Source: Reticulitermes speratus (Eukaryota > Arthropoda > Insecta > Blattodea > Rhinotermitidae). Taken from it: a DNA stretch of 64,000 bases. The stretch lies in NCBI GenBank assembly GCA_021186555.1, contig JAJKFL010000004.1:37843351-37907350 (forward strand). The letters run 5' to 3'. Under the pieces are notes generated by a model. It saw only the letters and a program-made list of their open reading frames with translations. It had not been told where the DNA came from and searched no databases. Both the position numbers and the translations under genes were made by a program. This document shows, piece after piece, positions 11,155 through 21,984 of this stretch. Each line of letters starts with the position of its first letter. Within the stretch, counting starts at the first letter, position 1.

Positions 11155-13030
11155 CTGATTTGTACTATCAGACAAGGGGCACAATCAGTCTGATCTGTGC
11201 TATCAGACAAGGGCACAATCAGTCTGATCTGTGCTATCAGACAAGGGGCACAATCAGTCTGATCTGTGCTATCAGACAAGGGGCACAATCAGTCTCATCT
11301 GTGTTATCAGACAAGTGGCACAATCAGTCTGATCTGTGTTATCAGACAAGGGGCACAATCAGTCTGATCTGTGTTATCAGACAAGGGGCACAATCAGTCT
11401 GATCTGTACTATCAGACAAGGGGCACAGTTAGTCTGATCTGTGCTATCAGACAAGGGGCACAGTCAGTCTGATCTGTGCTATCAGACAAGGGGCACAATC
11501 AGTCTGATCTGTGTTATCAGACAAGGGGCACAATCAGTCTGATCTGTGTTATCAGACAAGGGGCACAATCAGTCTGATCTGTGTTATCAGACAAGGGGCA
11601 CAATCAGTCTGATCTGTGTTATCAGACAAGGGGCACAATCAGTCTGATCTGTACTATCAGACAAGGGGCACAGTTAGTCTGATCTGTGCTATCAGACAAG
11701 GGGCACAGTCAGTCTGATCTGTGCTATCAGACAAGGGGCACAATCAGTCTGATCTGTGTTATCAGACAAGGGGCACAATCAGTCTGATCTGTGCTATCAG
11801 ACAAGGGGCACAATCAGTCTGATCTGTACTATCAGACAAGGGGCACAGTTAGTCTGATCTGTACTATCAGACAAGGGGCACAGTCAGTCTGATCTGTGCT
11901 ATCAGACAAGGGGCACAATCAGTCTGATCTGTGTTATCAGACAAGGGGCACAATCAGTCTGATCTGTGCTATCAGACAAGGGCACAATCAGTCTGATCTG
12001 TACTATCAGACAAGGGGCACAATCAGTCTGATCTGTGTTATCAGACAAGGGGCACAATCAGTCTGATCTGTGCTATCAGACAAGGGGCACAATCAGTCTG
12101 ATCTGTGCTATCAGACAAGGGGCACAATCAGTCTGATCTGTACTATCAGGCAAGGGGCACAGTCAGTCTGATCTGTGCTATCAGACAAGGGGCACAATCA
12201 GTCTGATCTATGCTATCAGACAAGGGGCACAATCAGTCTGATCTGTGCTATCAGACAAGGGGACAATCAGTCTGATCTGTACTATCAGGCAAGGGGCACA
12301 GTCAGTCTGATCTGTGCTATCAGACAAGGGGCACAATCAGTCTGATCTGTGCTATCAGACAAGGGGCACAATCAGTCTGATCTGTGTTATCAGACAAGGG
12401 GCACATTCAGTCTGATCTGTGCTATCAGACAAGGGCACAATCAGTCTGATCTGTACTAGCAGACAAGGGGCACAATCAGTCTGATCTGTGTTATCAGACA
12501 AGGGGCACAATCAGTCTGATCTGTTATCAGACAAGGGGCACAATCAGTCTGATCTGTGCTATCAGACAAGGGGCACAATCAGTCTGATCTATGCTATCAG
12601 ACAAGGGGCACAATCAGTCTGATCTATGCTATCAGACAAGGGGCACAATCAGTCTGATCTATGCTATCAGACAAGGGGCACAGTCAGTCTGATCTGTGCT
12701 ATCAGACAAGGAGCACAATCAGTCTGATCTGTGCTATCAGACAAGGGGCACAATCAGTCTGATCTATGCTATCAGACAAGGGGCACAATCAGTCTGATCT
12801 ATGCTATCAGACAAGGGGCACAATCAGTCTGATCTGTACTATCAGGCAAGGGGCACAGTCAGTCTGATCTGTGCTATCAGACAAGGGGCACAATCAGTCT
12901 GATCTATGCTATCAGACAAGGGGCACAATCAGTCTGATCTATGCTATCAGACAAGGGGCACAATCAGTCTGATCTATGCTATCAGACAAGGGGCACAATC
13001 AGTCTGATCTGTGCTATCAGACAAGGGGCA
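11155..13030. repeat. 35-bp minisatellite, about 53 copies
   Basis: Unit of 35 bp containing ATCAGACAAGGGGCACAATC and AGTCTGATCTGTGCT. Variants GTGTT, GTACT, CTATGCT, CAGTTAG and single-base losses recur in the same order in neighbouring blocks, showing multi-unit duplications. Frames through the array are artefacts. Confidence 0.97.
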
Positions 13031-14044
13031 AATTCCGGGACATAAACAGCGTTAGTAAAATGCTGACATCATTCCGTTTATCGTGCTGCATTCTTGTCAC
13101 TCTTGGAAGACACATGCAGTGGCCCAGCCCTCCAAGGGTTAAGGATCTTGGTGTCGAAGACCTTACTAAAACACAGGCAGGCTGAAATGCATGAAGTGCG
13201 CCTTGCCTTGCGGACACAGTGTGTGTGCGTGTGTGTGCGTGTGTGTGTTGGTACTATTTCCCATTAGCAGAAAAAAATTACTTTATAAAGCAGATACAGC
13301 CTACATACGAACACAAAGGCCTATATGGGTAAATACCGTACGTATGTGTGCAATAAGCATAATATGAAGTACATACTTTGTACTAATGGGAAATAGTAAC
13401 ATACGGAGAGCAACAATCAGGTTTCTATATATCTCAGAAAGCGTCAATAAACAAACCCGAAGAAAATAACAACACTGTATAACCTTACGGCGCCATAACT
13501 TATAGAATAAACAATTAACGTGTCACACCTTACGAAACATACTGTTGTACCCAGTTCGCATATGACGTCACATATTCTGACAACCGTGCTAACAGTTGCC
13601 AGTCAGGACAGCCTGTTTTCCTGTGAGGTCGAGGACTTGTTGTGTTCAAGACTGCTGGAACGTGAGACCTCCAGTTATGGAGATAGCGTAACATTAGAGT
13701 TGACAGGCGCAAACGGGTGCAGGTACTGGGACAGGCGGGGGGGGGGGGGGGGGGGTGTATCAGGCACTGATAATAATCACGTGCTAATCACAGCAGTGCA
13801 TTATTTATACGTCACGTTTAGGTACTGTGAACTAATTCACACCAGTCAGGCCGGCGTCGGGGGGGGGGGGGGGTCAGAAGGGACGATAAGGCGCGATACT
13901 GGCGCACGCGAAGTGACGGGCGTCTAGACAGAGGCTCTGGGGTGTCCAACCCCGCAACAAACCACATTATTTAAGGGGGGAGTGTCCCACACAGTTAAGA
14001 ACCGACACTCTGGTTATTTAACGACACTATATCAACTGTAAATT
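13031..14044. other. Unassigned region with microsatellite and G runs
   Basis: Contains a (GT)n tract with GC interruptions at 13216-13249, a small inverted-repeat structure at 13250-13400 and two G homopolymers (about 13736-13755 and 13858-13872). A 135-residue frame at 13520-13927 crosses both G runs, which makes a real protein unlikely. Confidence 0.4.
13250..13400. repeat. Possible MITE with short inverted ends
   Basis: TACTATTTCCCATTAG near 13252 is repeated inverted as CTAATGGGAAATAGTA near 13382. The interior of about 115 bp is AT-rich. Arms are only about 16 bp and no clear target duplication was seen. Confidence 0.4.
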
Positions 14045-14305
14045 GCGAGCCGGGATAGTGTACCTCGTATAATGACTATGCTACAGGCTGGACGGTCCGG
14101 GGATCGAATTCCGGCAGAGGAAAGACTATTTTCTCTGGGCCCACCCCACCTATTTAATGGGTATCGGGGTTATTTCTCGGGGATAATACGGCCGGAGCGT
14201 GACGTTGATCACTCACCTTCATACAGTGCCGAGGTTAAGAATGAGCGGAGCTATACCTCTACTCCCATAGTATGCCTTCAAGGAGTGGGCAGGGAAAAGT
14301 AGACT
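14045..14305 (+). mobile_element. SINE family 1, full length
   Basis: Head with TATAATGACTATGCTACAGG, B box GGGGATCGAATTCC, body GGCCGGAGCGTGACGTTGAT and CCGAGGTTAAGAATGAGCGG. It ends near GTAGACTTTACTTG, the CTTTAC type of tail. Confidence 0.85.
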
Positions 14306-14489
14306 TTACTTGTAGACTACTTTAATTCGATGTAAATGTATGTAGCATAGAATGAGACGGAGGAAGATCGTGCATGTGCATAGGAAAGGGCTTGGTAATG
14401 ACGTCAGGCGGGCGTGAAGAGGACCTCGACAGCCTCTGTTAGCGTAGTCATGACTGCCGATTTCGTTAGCTCCAGAATGTCAACTGTGG

Positions 14490-14778
14490 GCCGGTTATAG
14501 CGACTCGCTACGGGATGGACGGTTCGGGAATCGAATCCCGGTGGGGGGGCGAGATTTTCCGCATCCGTCCAGACCGACCCTGGGGCCCACACAGCCTCCT
14601 ACACAAAGGGTACTGGGTCTCTTTCCCGGGGGTTAAAGCGGCCGGGGAGTGGAGTTGACCACCCACCCTTATCTAGTGCCAGGGTTAAAGAAAGATTACA
14701 GCTATACCTCTACTCCCCCTCTGGGCCTTCGTGGCCTGTTCTAGGGAGACCTTAACCTTTACCTTTACCTTTACCTTA
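14490..14778 (+). mobile_element. SINE family 1, subfamily b, with (CCTTTA)n tail
   Basis: Distinct subfamily: head GGTTATAGCGACTCGCTACG, B box GGGAATCGAATCCC, GGCGAGATTTTCCGCATCCG, GACCACCCACCC, GGTTAAAGAAAGATTACAGC, CCCCCTCTGGGCCTTCGTGG. It ends in repeated CCTTTA. The same subfamily is at 37868-38028 and 42007-42271. Confidence 0.9.
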
Positions 14779-15635
14779 CCAGAATGTCAACTGCACAGTT
14801 ATTACCGCACAAAACCGTTCCACTCCAATTAAATTTCTGTGACGACGCGAGAGTAATTACAAAATTAGACCTTCCTGAGAAAATAATAGCAAATAAAAGT
14901 TACGATAATAGGATGGGTTGATCGTGGAAAGAATAACTACATCGTACAAAAAATAAAGCAGAAAATATCGCCTTGCTGATAAAGACTCTGACAACAGTAA
15001 CATTTATTAACCACTCACATTAGCCACGCGGTTTATTCTTTCCCACTTTGACCGCTCAAGCGCTGTGGTGCCGGGTTCGAATCTAACTCAGCGCATGCAT
15101 TTATGACGTCACTGCGTCTGTAACTGCGCTGTGTCCGGGACAGGCAGAAGCCTTGCTATAGGTAGAGCAGACGTGAAAGGAGCAGCACTGAGTGTCCGAA
15201 TTACGTGAAGTTTCATACACGTTTGTACGAACTGCTCTGAACGCTAAGGAGAAGAAGACAAAAAAATGTAATTTTGCCTCCTGCAGAACGACGCCCGGTC
15301 GTCTGGTCCGTGTATGAGTTGGGATCCGTTCCGGGTCCTTTGCTACAAAGACAGAGCGGCGTTTGAACTGACAGGTCTGGTTTATTGATGCCATGGCCAG
15401 TGACAGACAGCTGCCTGCTCTCTCTGTCCTGTTGCTAATGGAGACCTTGCAAATACAGTGACAGAGACCAGGAACGCCCTGAGTCAAGCCGAGAGGATTC
15501 GGTACTCTGTAAATGTACATTGAAACGCATCTGACAGCCAGGTTTGGTATATGGGAGACGAGTCCCAGGCTGTCTATTACAAATGCCGACTATTAGATTC
15601 CCCAATCTAAACACAAGCCCACTAACAGTGAGAAA
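14779..15635. other. Unassigned stretch
   Basis: A GGTTCGAATC block near 15075 resembles a tRNA-derived B box but has no convincing head. A 139-residue minus-strand frame (15101-15520) has no recognised domain. No gene is supported. Confidence 0.3.
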
Positions 15636-16035
15636 GACCGTGCCATGGCTCAGGCGGTTAGTCGCCGGCCTGTCACCGCGGAGGCCTGGGTTCGATCCTG
15701 ATGCCGATCCCAGTGGCCGTGCGGTCTAAGGCGTGGGTCTTCGGCCGCTCGCTTACTAGGATCGTGGGTTCGAATCCCACCGGGGGCATGGATGTCTGTG
15801 TTGTGTTGTAAAAAGACGGTTGTGGACCGTAAGTGACATGAAAGGACGAAAAAAAGGATTAATACAGAACAAAAATGGATCAAAGGGGGAAAACCCAGGA
15901 ATTAGTTTAAAAAAAAAAATCCTGGGTCGGTCCATGTGGGATTTGTGGTAGACAAAACCTGTCTCAGTGCCACACTGAGACAGGTTTTTCTCCCAGTACT
16001 TCGGTTTTCCCCTGTCAATTTCATTCCACCGGTGC
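15636..16035 (+). mobile_element. SINE family 3 interrupted by a SINE family 2 insertion
   Basis: 15636-15700 is a tRNA-like head (ATGGCTCAGGCGGTTAGTCG, CCTGGGTTCGATCC). It resumes near 15921 with TCCTGGGTCGGTCCATGTGG, then CCCAGTACTTCGG and TTTTCCCCTGTCAATTTCAT. The same order, without interruption, is found at 62340-62505. ATCCTG is present on both sides of the intervening 15701-15920 segment, a likely target duplication. Confidence 0.8.
15701..15920 (+). mobile_element. SINE family 2 (tRNA-derived), nested
   Basis: The 5' part matches the SINE 2 copies at 51255, 34317 and 39640: GATCCCAGTGGCCGTGCGGT, CGGCCGCTCGCTTACTAGGA, TGGGTTCGAATCCC, GGGGCATGGATGTCTGTG. The head resembles a type II tRNA such as Leu or Ser. 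It ends in an A run at about 15910-15920. The 3' half differs from the other copies. Confidence 0.78.
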
Positions 16036-16277
16036 GCCATTACTTGGAAAAAACAGAAAAAACTGATCATCTTTCTCTTCATCTACATCACAGGGTTGCA
16101 CAATAAACCTTCAGGCTGCGGTGCGTCCGTAGCTTCTGCTGCGGGGCCCTTCACAACAACAACAAAAAAAGTGAGAAAACTGCAGCACTGCGGCAGGCAT
16201 TTCAAATTTGAATAAGGATCACATTCCAGTGAGAACTGAAAAATCTGCCCGATATTGAAGTATAACAACAGCCAAGA

Positions 16278-16520
16278 CGTGATTTCAGGCTTCCGCCGCG
16301 ACGTTGAAGTGATCTGCTCTCTTCTGCGATATCACACAGCGTCGTGTGATAATTGTTTACCGACGTTTCGGTACAACGTATCGGTCCCATCTTCAAGGGT
16401 CAAGAGTTTCTACTTGGACTCTTCACCCTTGAAGATGGGACCGATACGTTGTCCCGAAACGTCAGTAAACAATTACCGCACGACGCGGCGTAACATCCCA
16501 GAAGAACGCGCATCTCTATA
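16278..16520. repeat. Foldback element, copy 1
   Basis: Two inverted arms of roughly 100 bp around a short spacer. Left arm: TTCCGCCGCGACGTTGAAGT, ACCGACGTTTCGG, TATCGGTCCCATCTTC. Right arm: GAAGATGGGACCGATACGTT, CCCGAAACGTCAG, CGCGGCGTAACATCCCAGAA. Further copies are at 20288-20530 and 40984-41208, with a collapsed one near 38307-38400. Coding in the arms (repeating ETSVNNY) is incidental. Confidence 0.85.
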
Positions 16521-16715
16521 GCCAAGACTTCCAACTCACTTCCGTGACAATGATCGACCTTCAACATCCGCCGTTTCGGTATACAGACTGCTCCATGCAT
16601 TACTTCACTGCACTGTCATGAACCATTACTGTCTGTTTCAGCTGCTTCCCTCCTCTACACCATCAATTGCAATTTTCAGTTTTTCTCACGTTTTCCCTTT
16701 TTAAAGTAATAATGA

Positions 16716-16717
16716 CG

Positions 16718-16762
<45 letters not shown>

Positions 16763-16763
16763 G
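16716..16763. repeat. (AAT)n microsatellite
   Basis: Uninterrupted ATA/AAT trinucleotide run of about 48 bp. Confidence 0.95.
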
Positions 16764-17063
16764 CTGTTGTTTAGTTGCGTTTATCCTTCTCTGCTTGAAG
16801 TTACCTACCGATTAACCCGGGTTATCACGGTGATAGCCCTTTTTCCATTAAATATTCACTTATCTTATTAAACCACTCATATACTTAACCGTTGTCCAAA
16901 TATCAACCCAGATCTATGACCAGAGCGCTGTCAGTACATCTTCATATTCTCACACGTTTCCCCTACTTATGCCAGACTTTTCTTAATATCATTCTATTCT
17001 TCTAACGAGACATATTTGTCTTCTGTAAAATTTTGGTGACGGTAAAAAACGAACGTTCGTGTG

Positions 17064-17590
17064 AGTGGCGCATTGTGAGTAGCGCAGTGAGTGGCGCTGT
17101 GCGAGTAGCGCAGTGTGATTGGCGCAGCTTTAGTGGCGCAGTGTGATTGGCGCAGTGTGAGTGGCGCAGTGTAAGTGGCACAGTGTAAGTAGCGCAGTGT
17201 GATTGGCACAGTGTGAGGCGCAGTGTAAGTGGCACAGTGTGAGTAGCGCAGTGTGATTGGCGCAGTGTGAGTGGCACAGCGTGAGTGGCGCAGTGTGATT
17301 GGCGAAGTGTAAGTGGCACAGTGTGAGTAGCGCAGTGTGATTGGCGAAGTGTAAGTGGCACAGTGTGAGTAGCGCAGTGTGATTGGCGAAGTGTAAGTGG
17401 CACAGTTTGAGTAGCGCAGTGTGATTGGCGAAGTGTAAGTGGCACAGTGTGAGTAGCGCAGGTGTGAGTGCCACAGCGTGAGTGGCACAGTGTGAGTAGC
17501 GCAGTGTGAGTGCCACAGCGTGAGTGGCACAGTGTGAGTAGCACAGTGTGAGTTAGCGCAGTATGAGTGGCGCAGTGTGAATAGCGCAGT
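17064..17590. repeat. 14-bp minisatellite with higher-order pattern
   Basis: Basic unit of 14 bp, such as GTGTGAGTAGCGCA, with variants GTGTGATTGGCGAA and GTGTAAGTGGCACA. These three alternate to give a 42-bp higher-order unit in the middle of the array. All three minus-strand frames are open because the unit lacks stops. Confidence 0.93.
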
Positions 17591-17798
17591 ATGCTTCTGT
17601 ATCTACTGTCACTGAATCGCGAGCATAATTGGCAAGCTGTCTGCTGACTGGTTCCGTTTCATCGCCCAAACTAGTTGACGTAACAGTCCAATAAATCCAT
17701 CTGTGACATTAAGCTAGAAATTAACTTCAAACTATGCAACGCCTACCTAACGTACAATACAGTCACCAATATTTGTATCTCAGCCTCTAAATATTTAC
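17591..17798. other. Unassigned short spacer
   Basis: Unique-looking sequence between the 14-bp array and a SINE 4 fragment. Nothing recognised. Confidence 0.3.
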
Positions 17799-17935
17799 TG
17801 GGGGGTTAAAGCGGCCGATGCGTAGGACTGACAGCATTACCATCTTTATGTGCCGACTGTCTAGAAATTCTGGGAGCCTCAATCTCCTGGAAACCTCACG
17901 GGCTGTACAGGGATTACTTTAGCTTTATACACTTT
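17799..17935 (+). mobile_element. SINE family 4, 3' half
   Basis: GGGGGGTTAAAGCGGCCGAT, GCATTACCATCTTTATGTG, CTGGGAGCCTCAATCTCCTG and CAGGGATTACTTTAGCTTTA. These match the 3' half of the full copies at 61562-61900 and, inverted, 54543-54838. The tRNA-like head is missing. Confidence 0.8.
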
Positions 17936-18629
17936 ATATTGGAGGCATTCTTAGCATGAGTAGCCTACATTACAAGAAAAACAATGTCGATACACTTACA
18001 ATAACCTACAAAGGTCTCGCCCGAATTAGCAAGGTTGATTTAACATGATTTCAGATTACTTTTATCACTTCGTATTAATATTACAAAATAATTAAATTAT
18101 CTATCAGCAACAAAAAATAATTTATTCTTAAAATTCCCTCATTTACTGCTTTTGAACGAAATCTGAACACATGAAACAAAAGAAGTGATATAATTTTCGT
18201 GTTACTGTGTGGTGAATGTATTCCCAAACTGCACAATAAACTGCCACATGTTTCTAGTGTCTACAACAAAGGTACATCTAGGTCAATTCGATACACAAAA
18301 CTGCGAAAAAAAAAAAAAAATGCTTTCGGAAAATACGTAGCTTACAAAGGTCTGTATCATCACTTGAATAACCTTCTACTGTGTATTCTGTGTTTCACAG
18401 TTTTGTGTTCAATGAACTAAGAAGAAACACACGATATTAACTGCAATGCTATATTATTACTGCACACAAACACTCCTGTACGTAGGTCCACGTATGGTAT
18501 TAACTGGTTTAGCGTTGTTACAAACTTCCAGTAAGTCCCTCAAAGGCCAACATAAATTGTTATACACTACTTTACAGAGCTGGGTCTAAAAAATATGCAG
18601 TACATTAAAAAAATTATATTTATTAAATA
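17936..18629. other. AT-rich unassigned region
   Basis: AT-rich, with an A run near 18306-18320 and a 73-residue open frame (18199-18420) that has no recognised domain. No repeat family identified. Confidence 0.3.
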
Positions 18630-18842
18630 CATAACTGCCTTCTAAAACACGTGATTGAAGGAAAGTTAGAAGGAAGGATAGAAATGACGGGAAGACGAGG
18701 GAGAAGGCGTGAGCAGCTACTGGATGACCTTAAGGAAAAGAGAAGATACTGGAAATTGAAAGAGGAAGCACTAGATCGCACCCTGTGGAGAACTCGCTTT
18801 GGAAGAGGCTACGGACCTGTCGTAAGACAGACTATAGAATGA
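18630..18842 (+). mobile_element. LINE family B, carboxy end of the reverse-transcriptase protein
   Basis: Open frame reading IEGKLEGRIEMTGRRGRRRE, then LLDDLKEKRRYWKLKEEALD, then LWRTRFGRGYGPVVRQTIE and a stop at 18840-18842. This is the carboxy end of an insect non-LTR reverse-transcriptase protein of the endonuclease type (RTE-like by resemblance, inference). 5'-truncated. The final codons blend into the 39-bp array that follows. A second copy is inverted at 32766-33119. Confidence 0.88.
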
Positions 18843-19799
18843 AGAGGCTACGGACCTGTAAGACAGACTGCAGAATGAAGGGGCTACGGACTTGTAAGAC
18901 AGACTGCAGAATGAAGGGCTACGGACATGTTAAGACAGACTACAGAATGAAGAGGCTACGGACCTGTCGTAAGACAGACTCAGAATGAAGGAGGCTACGG
19001 AACGTGTAAGACAGACTACAGAATGAAGAGGGCTACGGACCTGTCGTAAGACAGACTTAGAATGAAGGGCTACGGACATTGTAAGACAGACTACAGAATG
19101 AAGGGGCTACGGACCTGTCGTAAGACAGACTGCATGAATAGAGAGGGGCTACGGATGTAAGGACTGGACTACAGCTGAAGAAGAGCAAGTGGACTGTCGT
19201 AGACGGCTGCCAGAATTGAAGGGGCGATCGGAAACGTGGTAAGACAGTGACTACAAGAAGAACGAGGTACGGACTATCGTAAGACAGACTGCAGAATGAA
19301 GGGGCTACGGACATGTAAGACAGACTACAGAATGAAGAGGCTACGGACCTGTCGTAAGACAGACTACAGAATGAAGAGGCTACGGACATGTCGTAAGACA
19401 GACTACAGAATGAAGAGGCTACGGACCTGTCGTAAGACAGACTGCAGAATGAAGGGGCTACGGACATGTAAGACAGACTACAGAATGAAGAGGCTACGGA
19501 CCTGTCGTAAGACAGACTACAGAATGAAGAGGCTACGGACATGTCGTAAGACAGACTACAGAATGAAGAGGCTACGGACCTGTCGTAAGACAGACTGCAG
19601 AATGAAGGGGCTACGGACATGTAAGACAGACTACAGAATGAAGAGGCTACGGACCTGTCGTAAGACAGACTGCAGAATGAAGGGGCTACGGACATGTAAG
19701 ACAGACTACAGAATGAAGAGGCTACGGACCTGTCGTAAGACAGACTACAGAATGAAGAGGCTACGGACCTGTCGTAAGACAGACTACAGAATGAATAAT
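18800..19799 (+). repeat. 39-bp minisatellite at the LINE B 3' end
   Basis: Units of 39 bp (GAATGAAGAGGCTACGGACC, TGTCGTAAGACAGACTACA) interleaved with a 36-bp variant (GAAGGGGCTACGGACATGTA). The unit corresponds to the last codons GYGPVVRQT, the stop and the start of the tail. Copies between about 19130 and 19270 are scrambled. The array ends in GAATGAATAATA. Frames from 19057 to 19811 on both strands are array artefacts. Confidence 0.93.
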
Positions 19800-19810
19800 A
19801 TAGAGATGTG

Positions 19811-19862
19811 AGTCCTGCTTAGCTCAGTTGGTATAGTGAATAGGCCACCGTCTGGATCTGCA
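19811..19862 (+). mobile_element. SINE family 1 head fragment
   Basis: CTTAGCTCAGTTGGTATAGT is an A-box-like tRNA head followed by GAATAGGCC. The B box and body are absent. Confidence 0.55.
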
Positions 19863-20027
19863 GGGTGTCGTGGTAAGAAGACGTAAGTGTGACTGTTCTA
19901 GGACGGCTTGACCATGAATATGAAGGTAATACGAGCGATCGAAACGTCGGTAACTACCAGTCGACACAACGTAACAAACCAGGATACTGGAATATTAAGA
20001 AACAACGCTATAAGAACCCCAAATTGC

Positions 20028-20215
20028 AAATCGTGGTTCGAATCCCGGCAAGAGGCAAGAGTGTCGTCTCTCCTCCAAAACTTCCAGACCGTCTCCAGGA
20101 CACATCCAGCGTCCTATTCAATGAGTACCACGGGTTACAGCGCCGAGGTTAAGAATGAGTGGAGCTATACCTCTATTTGCCCATATAATTTAATGGCGCG
20201 GATAGGGACAACTGT
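20028..20215 (+). mobile_element. SINE family 1 with lost head and internal deletion
   Basis: GGTTCGAATCCCGGCAAGAG, CCTATTCAATGAGTACCACG, then directly CGCCGAGGTTAAGAATGAGT and GGACAACTGTGC. The GTAAAGCGGCC segment is missing. The preceding sequence near 19936 has TCGAAACGTCGGTAACTACC, the signature of the foldback family. Confidence 0.75.
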
Positions 20216-20287
20216 GCTATATAGTTCGAACTACTGACAGCCCTGTCAAGCCACAGATAAATGAAGACAACAAGTTTACACACGTGG

Positions 20288-20530
20288 CTTCAGGCTTCCG
20301 CCGCGATGTAGATAAGATCTGCGCTCTTCTGGGATATTACGCAGCGTTGATTAGTAGTTCTGTATCGACGTTTCGGGACAACCTATCGGTCCCGTATTCG
20401 AAAGTCAAGAAGACCAAGAAACTTTCATTCTAGACTTCTTGACTCTTGAAGAGGGGACCTATATGTTGTCCCGAAACGTCGGTACAGAACTACCAATCAA
20501 CGCTGCGTAATATTCCAGAAGAGAGCAGAT
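20288..20530. repeat. Foldback element, copy 2
   Basis: Inverted arms: GCTTCCGCCGCGATGTAGAT, TCGACGTTTCGGGACAACCT, and on the right GTCCCGAAACGTCGGTACAG, CAACGCTGCGTAATATTCCA. Spacer of about 45 bp. Same family as 16278-16520. Confidence 0.85.
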
Positions 20531-21984
20531 ATCAAATTTACAAATCACCCTAACTTTACTTCTACAGACGTAACTGCAGAAGAATTCCTGTGAGATTTAT
20601 AACTGAAAAATTTATCACTCTTCTTTTGTTTTAGCGCAACGGAAATTTTATACGTACTTTGATTGCAAGGTTGCAGTATTGGCGACAGCGCGGTGCACCA
20701 CGGCCCCCGCACGCGAGAAATTAAAAGGTCCGTACAGTGCACCGAGGTCAGCATTGAAGAGTTAAGAGTATCATAGCTTATGCACGAGATCAAGAATGCG
20801 GGGTGCCCAAACAATGCTCGCCTGTCATGCAACAACACACACACACACACACACACAAAAGCGTCAAACATTAAAGACTGTTCAGAGAAATCCACTCGTC
20901 ACAAATTACACCCAAATCTGTACCATCTACTTAAATTTACTGTTACTCTCCACAGTAAATAAAGCGTGTAATTTTTCCGAGGCATTTTCTCTACACTGCT
21001 CATTCCGCTCTGATCCATACTGTTTTCAAACGGACCGATATTATGTTCCATAGACCATTTTTGCTTGTCGTTTCCATAGAAAGAGCGCGATGGCGACAAA
21101 ACGATAAAACGATATCAGACGATCGCTGCCCTGTATACAGACGTTGTATAATGCCATATGCTACTGATCGTTTGGCTTTAACTTATCAAAAGTCAAAACT
21201 TAACATTCGCTGCTTGACGTATTGCGATAAGGCGACGTCACCTATGTTCTTCACCCCAGTACTTGTCTCGACAACCGAAAACTCCGTCTGGGCTGTCTGA
21301 CTGGAGGACAGTACGAACCGGTTTTTAGTCGCGTTCGCAAAATTACGAAAAGCGACTGTTAGCTTCGTCATGTCTGTCTGTCTGTCTGTCTGTCTGTCCG
21401 TTCGCATGGAACAAACTCGGCTCCCACTGGACGGATTTTCGTGAAATTTGATATTTGGGTATTTTTCGAAAATCTGTCGATAAAATTCAAGTATCTTTAA
21501 AATCTGACAAGAATAAGGAGTACTTTACTTCAATACCTACGTACATTTGTAATAATATAATAGTCTAAACCAGCGGTAGTCAAACTGTCCCACAAGTACA
21601 TTTCCTTTACAATAAAATCAGTAAATACAGTACCGAAAATTTAAAAAGCAGTTTTTTTTTCTAATTTCCTTCCCATCTTTGTACATAATCTGCGCTGTTT
21701 CATTTTCACTGCAAATCACCATTAATAAAATCTCTCCCCCCCCCCCCCCCCCCATAACCGTGAGTACAAATTTTATTTTTAAATGAAAGTTTGTGTGTCG
21801 ACAAGCTTTACGTCACGCCTGCAACCCAAGAGTTCTACATTACCGTTTCTGCGTCAAATTTGAGATTTGGTCACCAAATTCCTCCCAATAATACTAAAAT
21901 AGCGTGCATGTGGCTCTTCTACACACTGTGCCACGCCCGCCAAAGAAAATTTCAAACCCAGCTCGCAGTAATAATGCGAGAAAT
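20531..21984. other. Mixed intergenic stretch, no supported gene
   Basis: Holds a (CA)n run at 20833-20857, a (TGTC)n tract at 21369-21398 with a recurrent downstream motif, a T run near 21650, and a C run of about 17 at 21737. Open frames of 60-116 residues have no domain I recognise. Confidence 0.4.
21365..21470 (+). repeat. (TGTC)n tract with conserved downstream motif
   Basis: TGTC repeats are followed by CCGTTCGCATGGAACAAACT, CTCCCACTGGACGG and TTTTCGTGAAATTTG. A related block lies at 33467-33545 (GTCCGTCCGTCTTG, then TTTTCATGAAATTAGG), so this is probably the same dispersed family. Confidence 0.55.

Noticed and set aside
11155-13030. CRISPR-like regular direct repeats
   Set aside because: Units are contiguous with no unique spacers, no cas genes are near, and the context is eukaryotic.
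13520-13927. 135-codon frame with two glycine runs
   Set aside because: Glycines come from two G homopolymers; nothing else supports coding.
17002-17544. 180-codon and overlapping minus-strand frames rich in HCAT/TLRQS
   Set aside because: Products of the 14-bp array in all three frames.
19057-19811. 212- and 171-codon frames on opposite strands
   Set aside because: Both lie in the 39-bp array of the LINE B 3' end.
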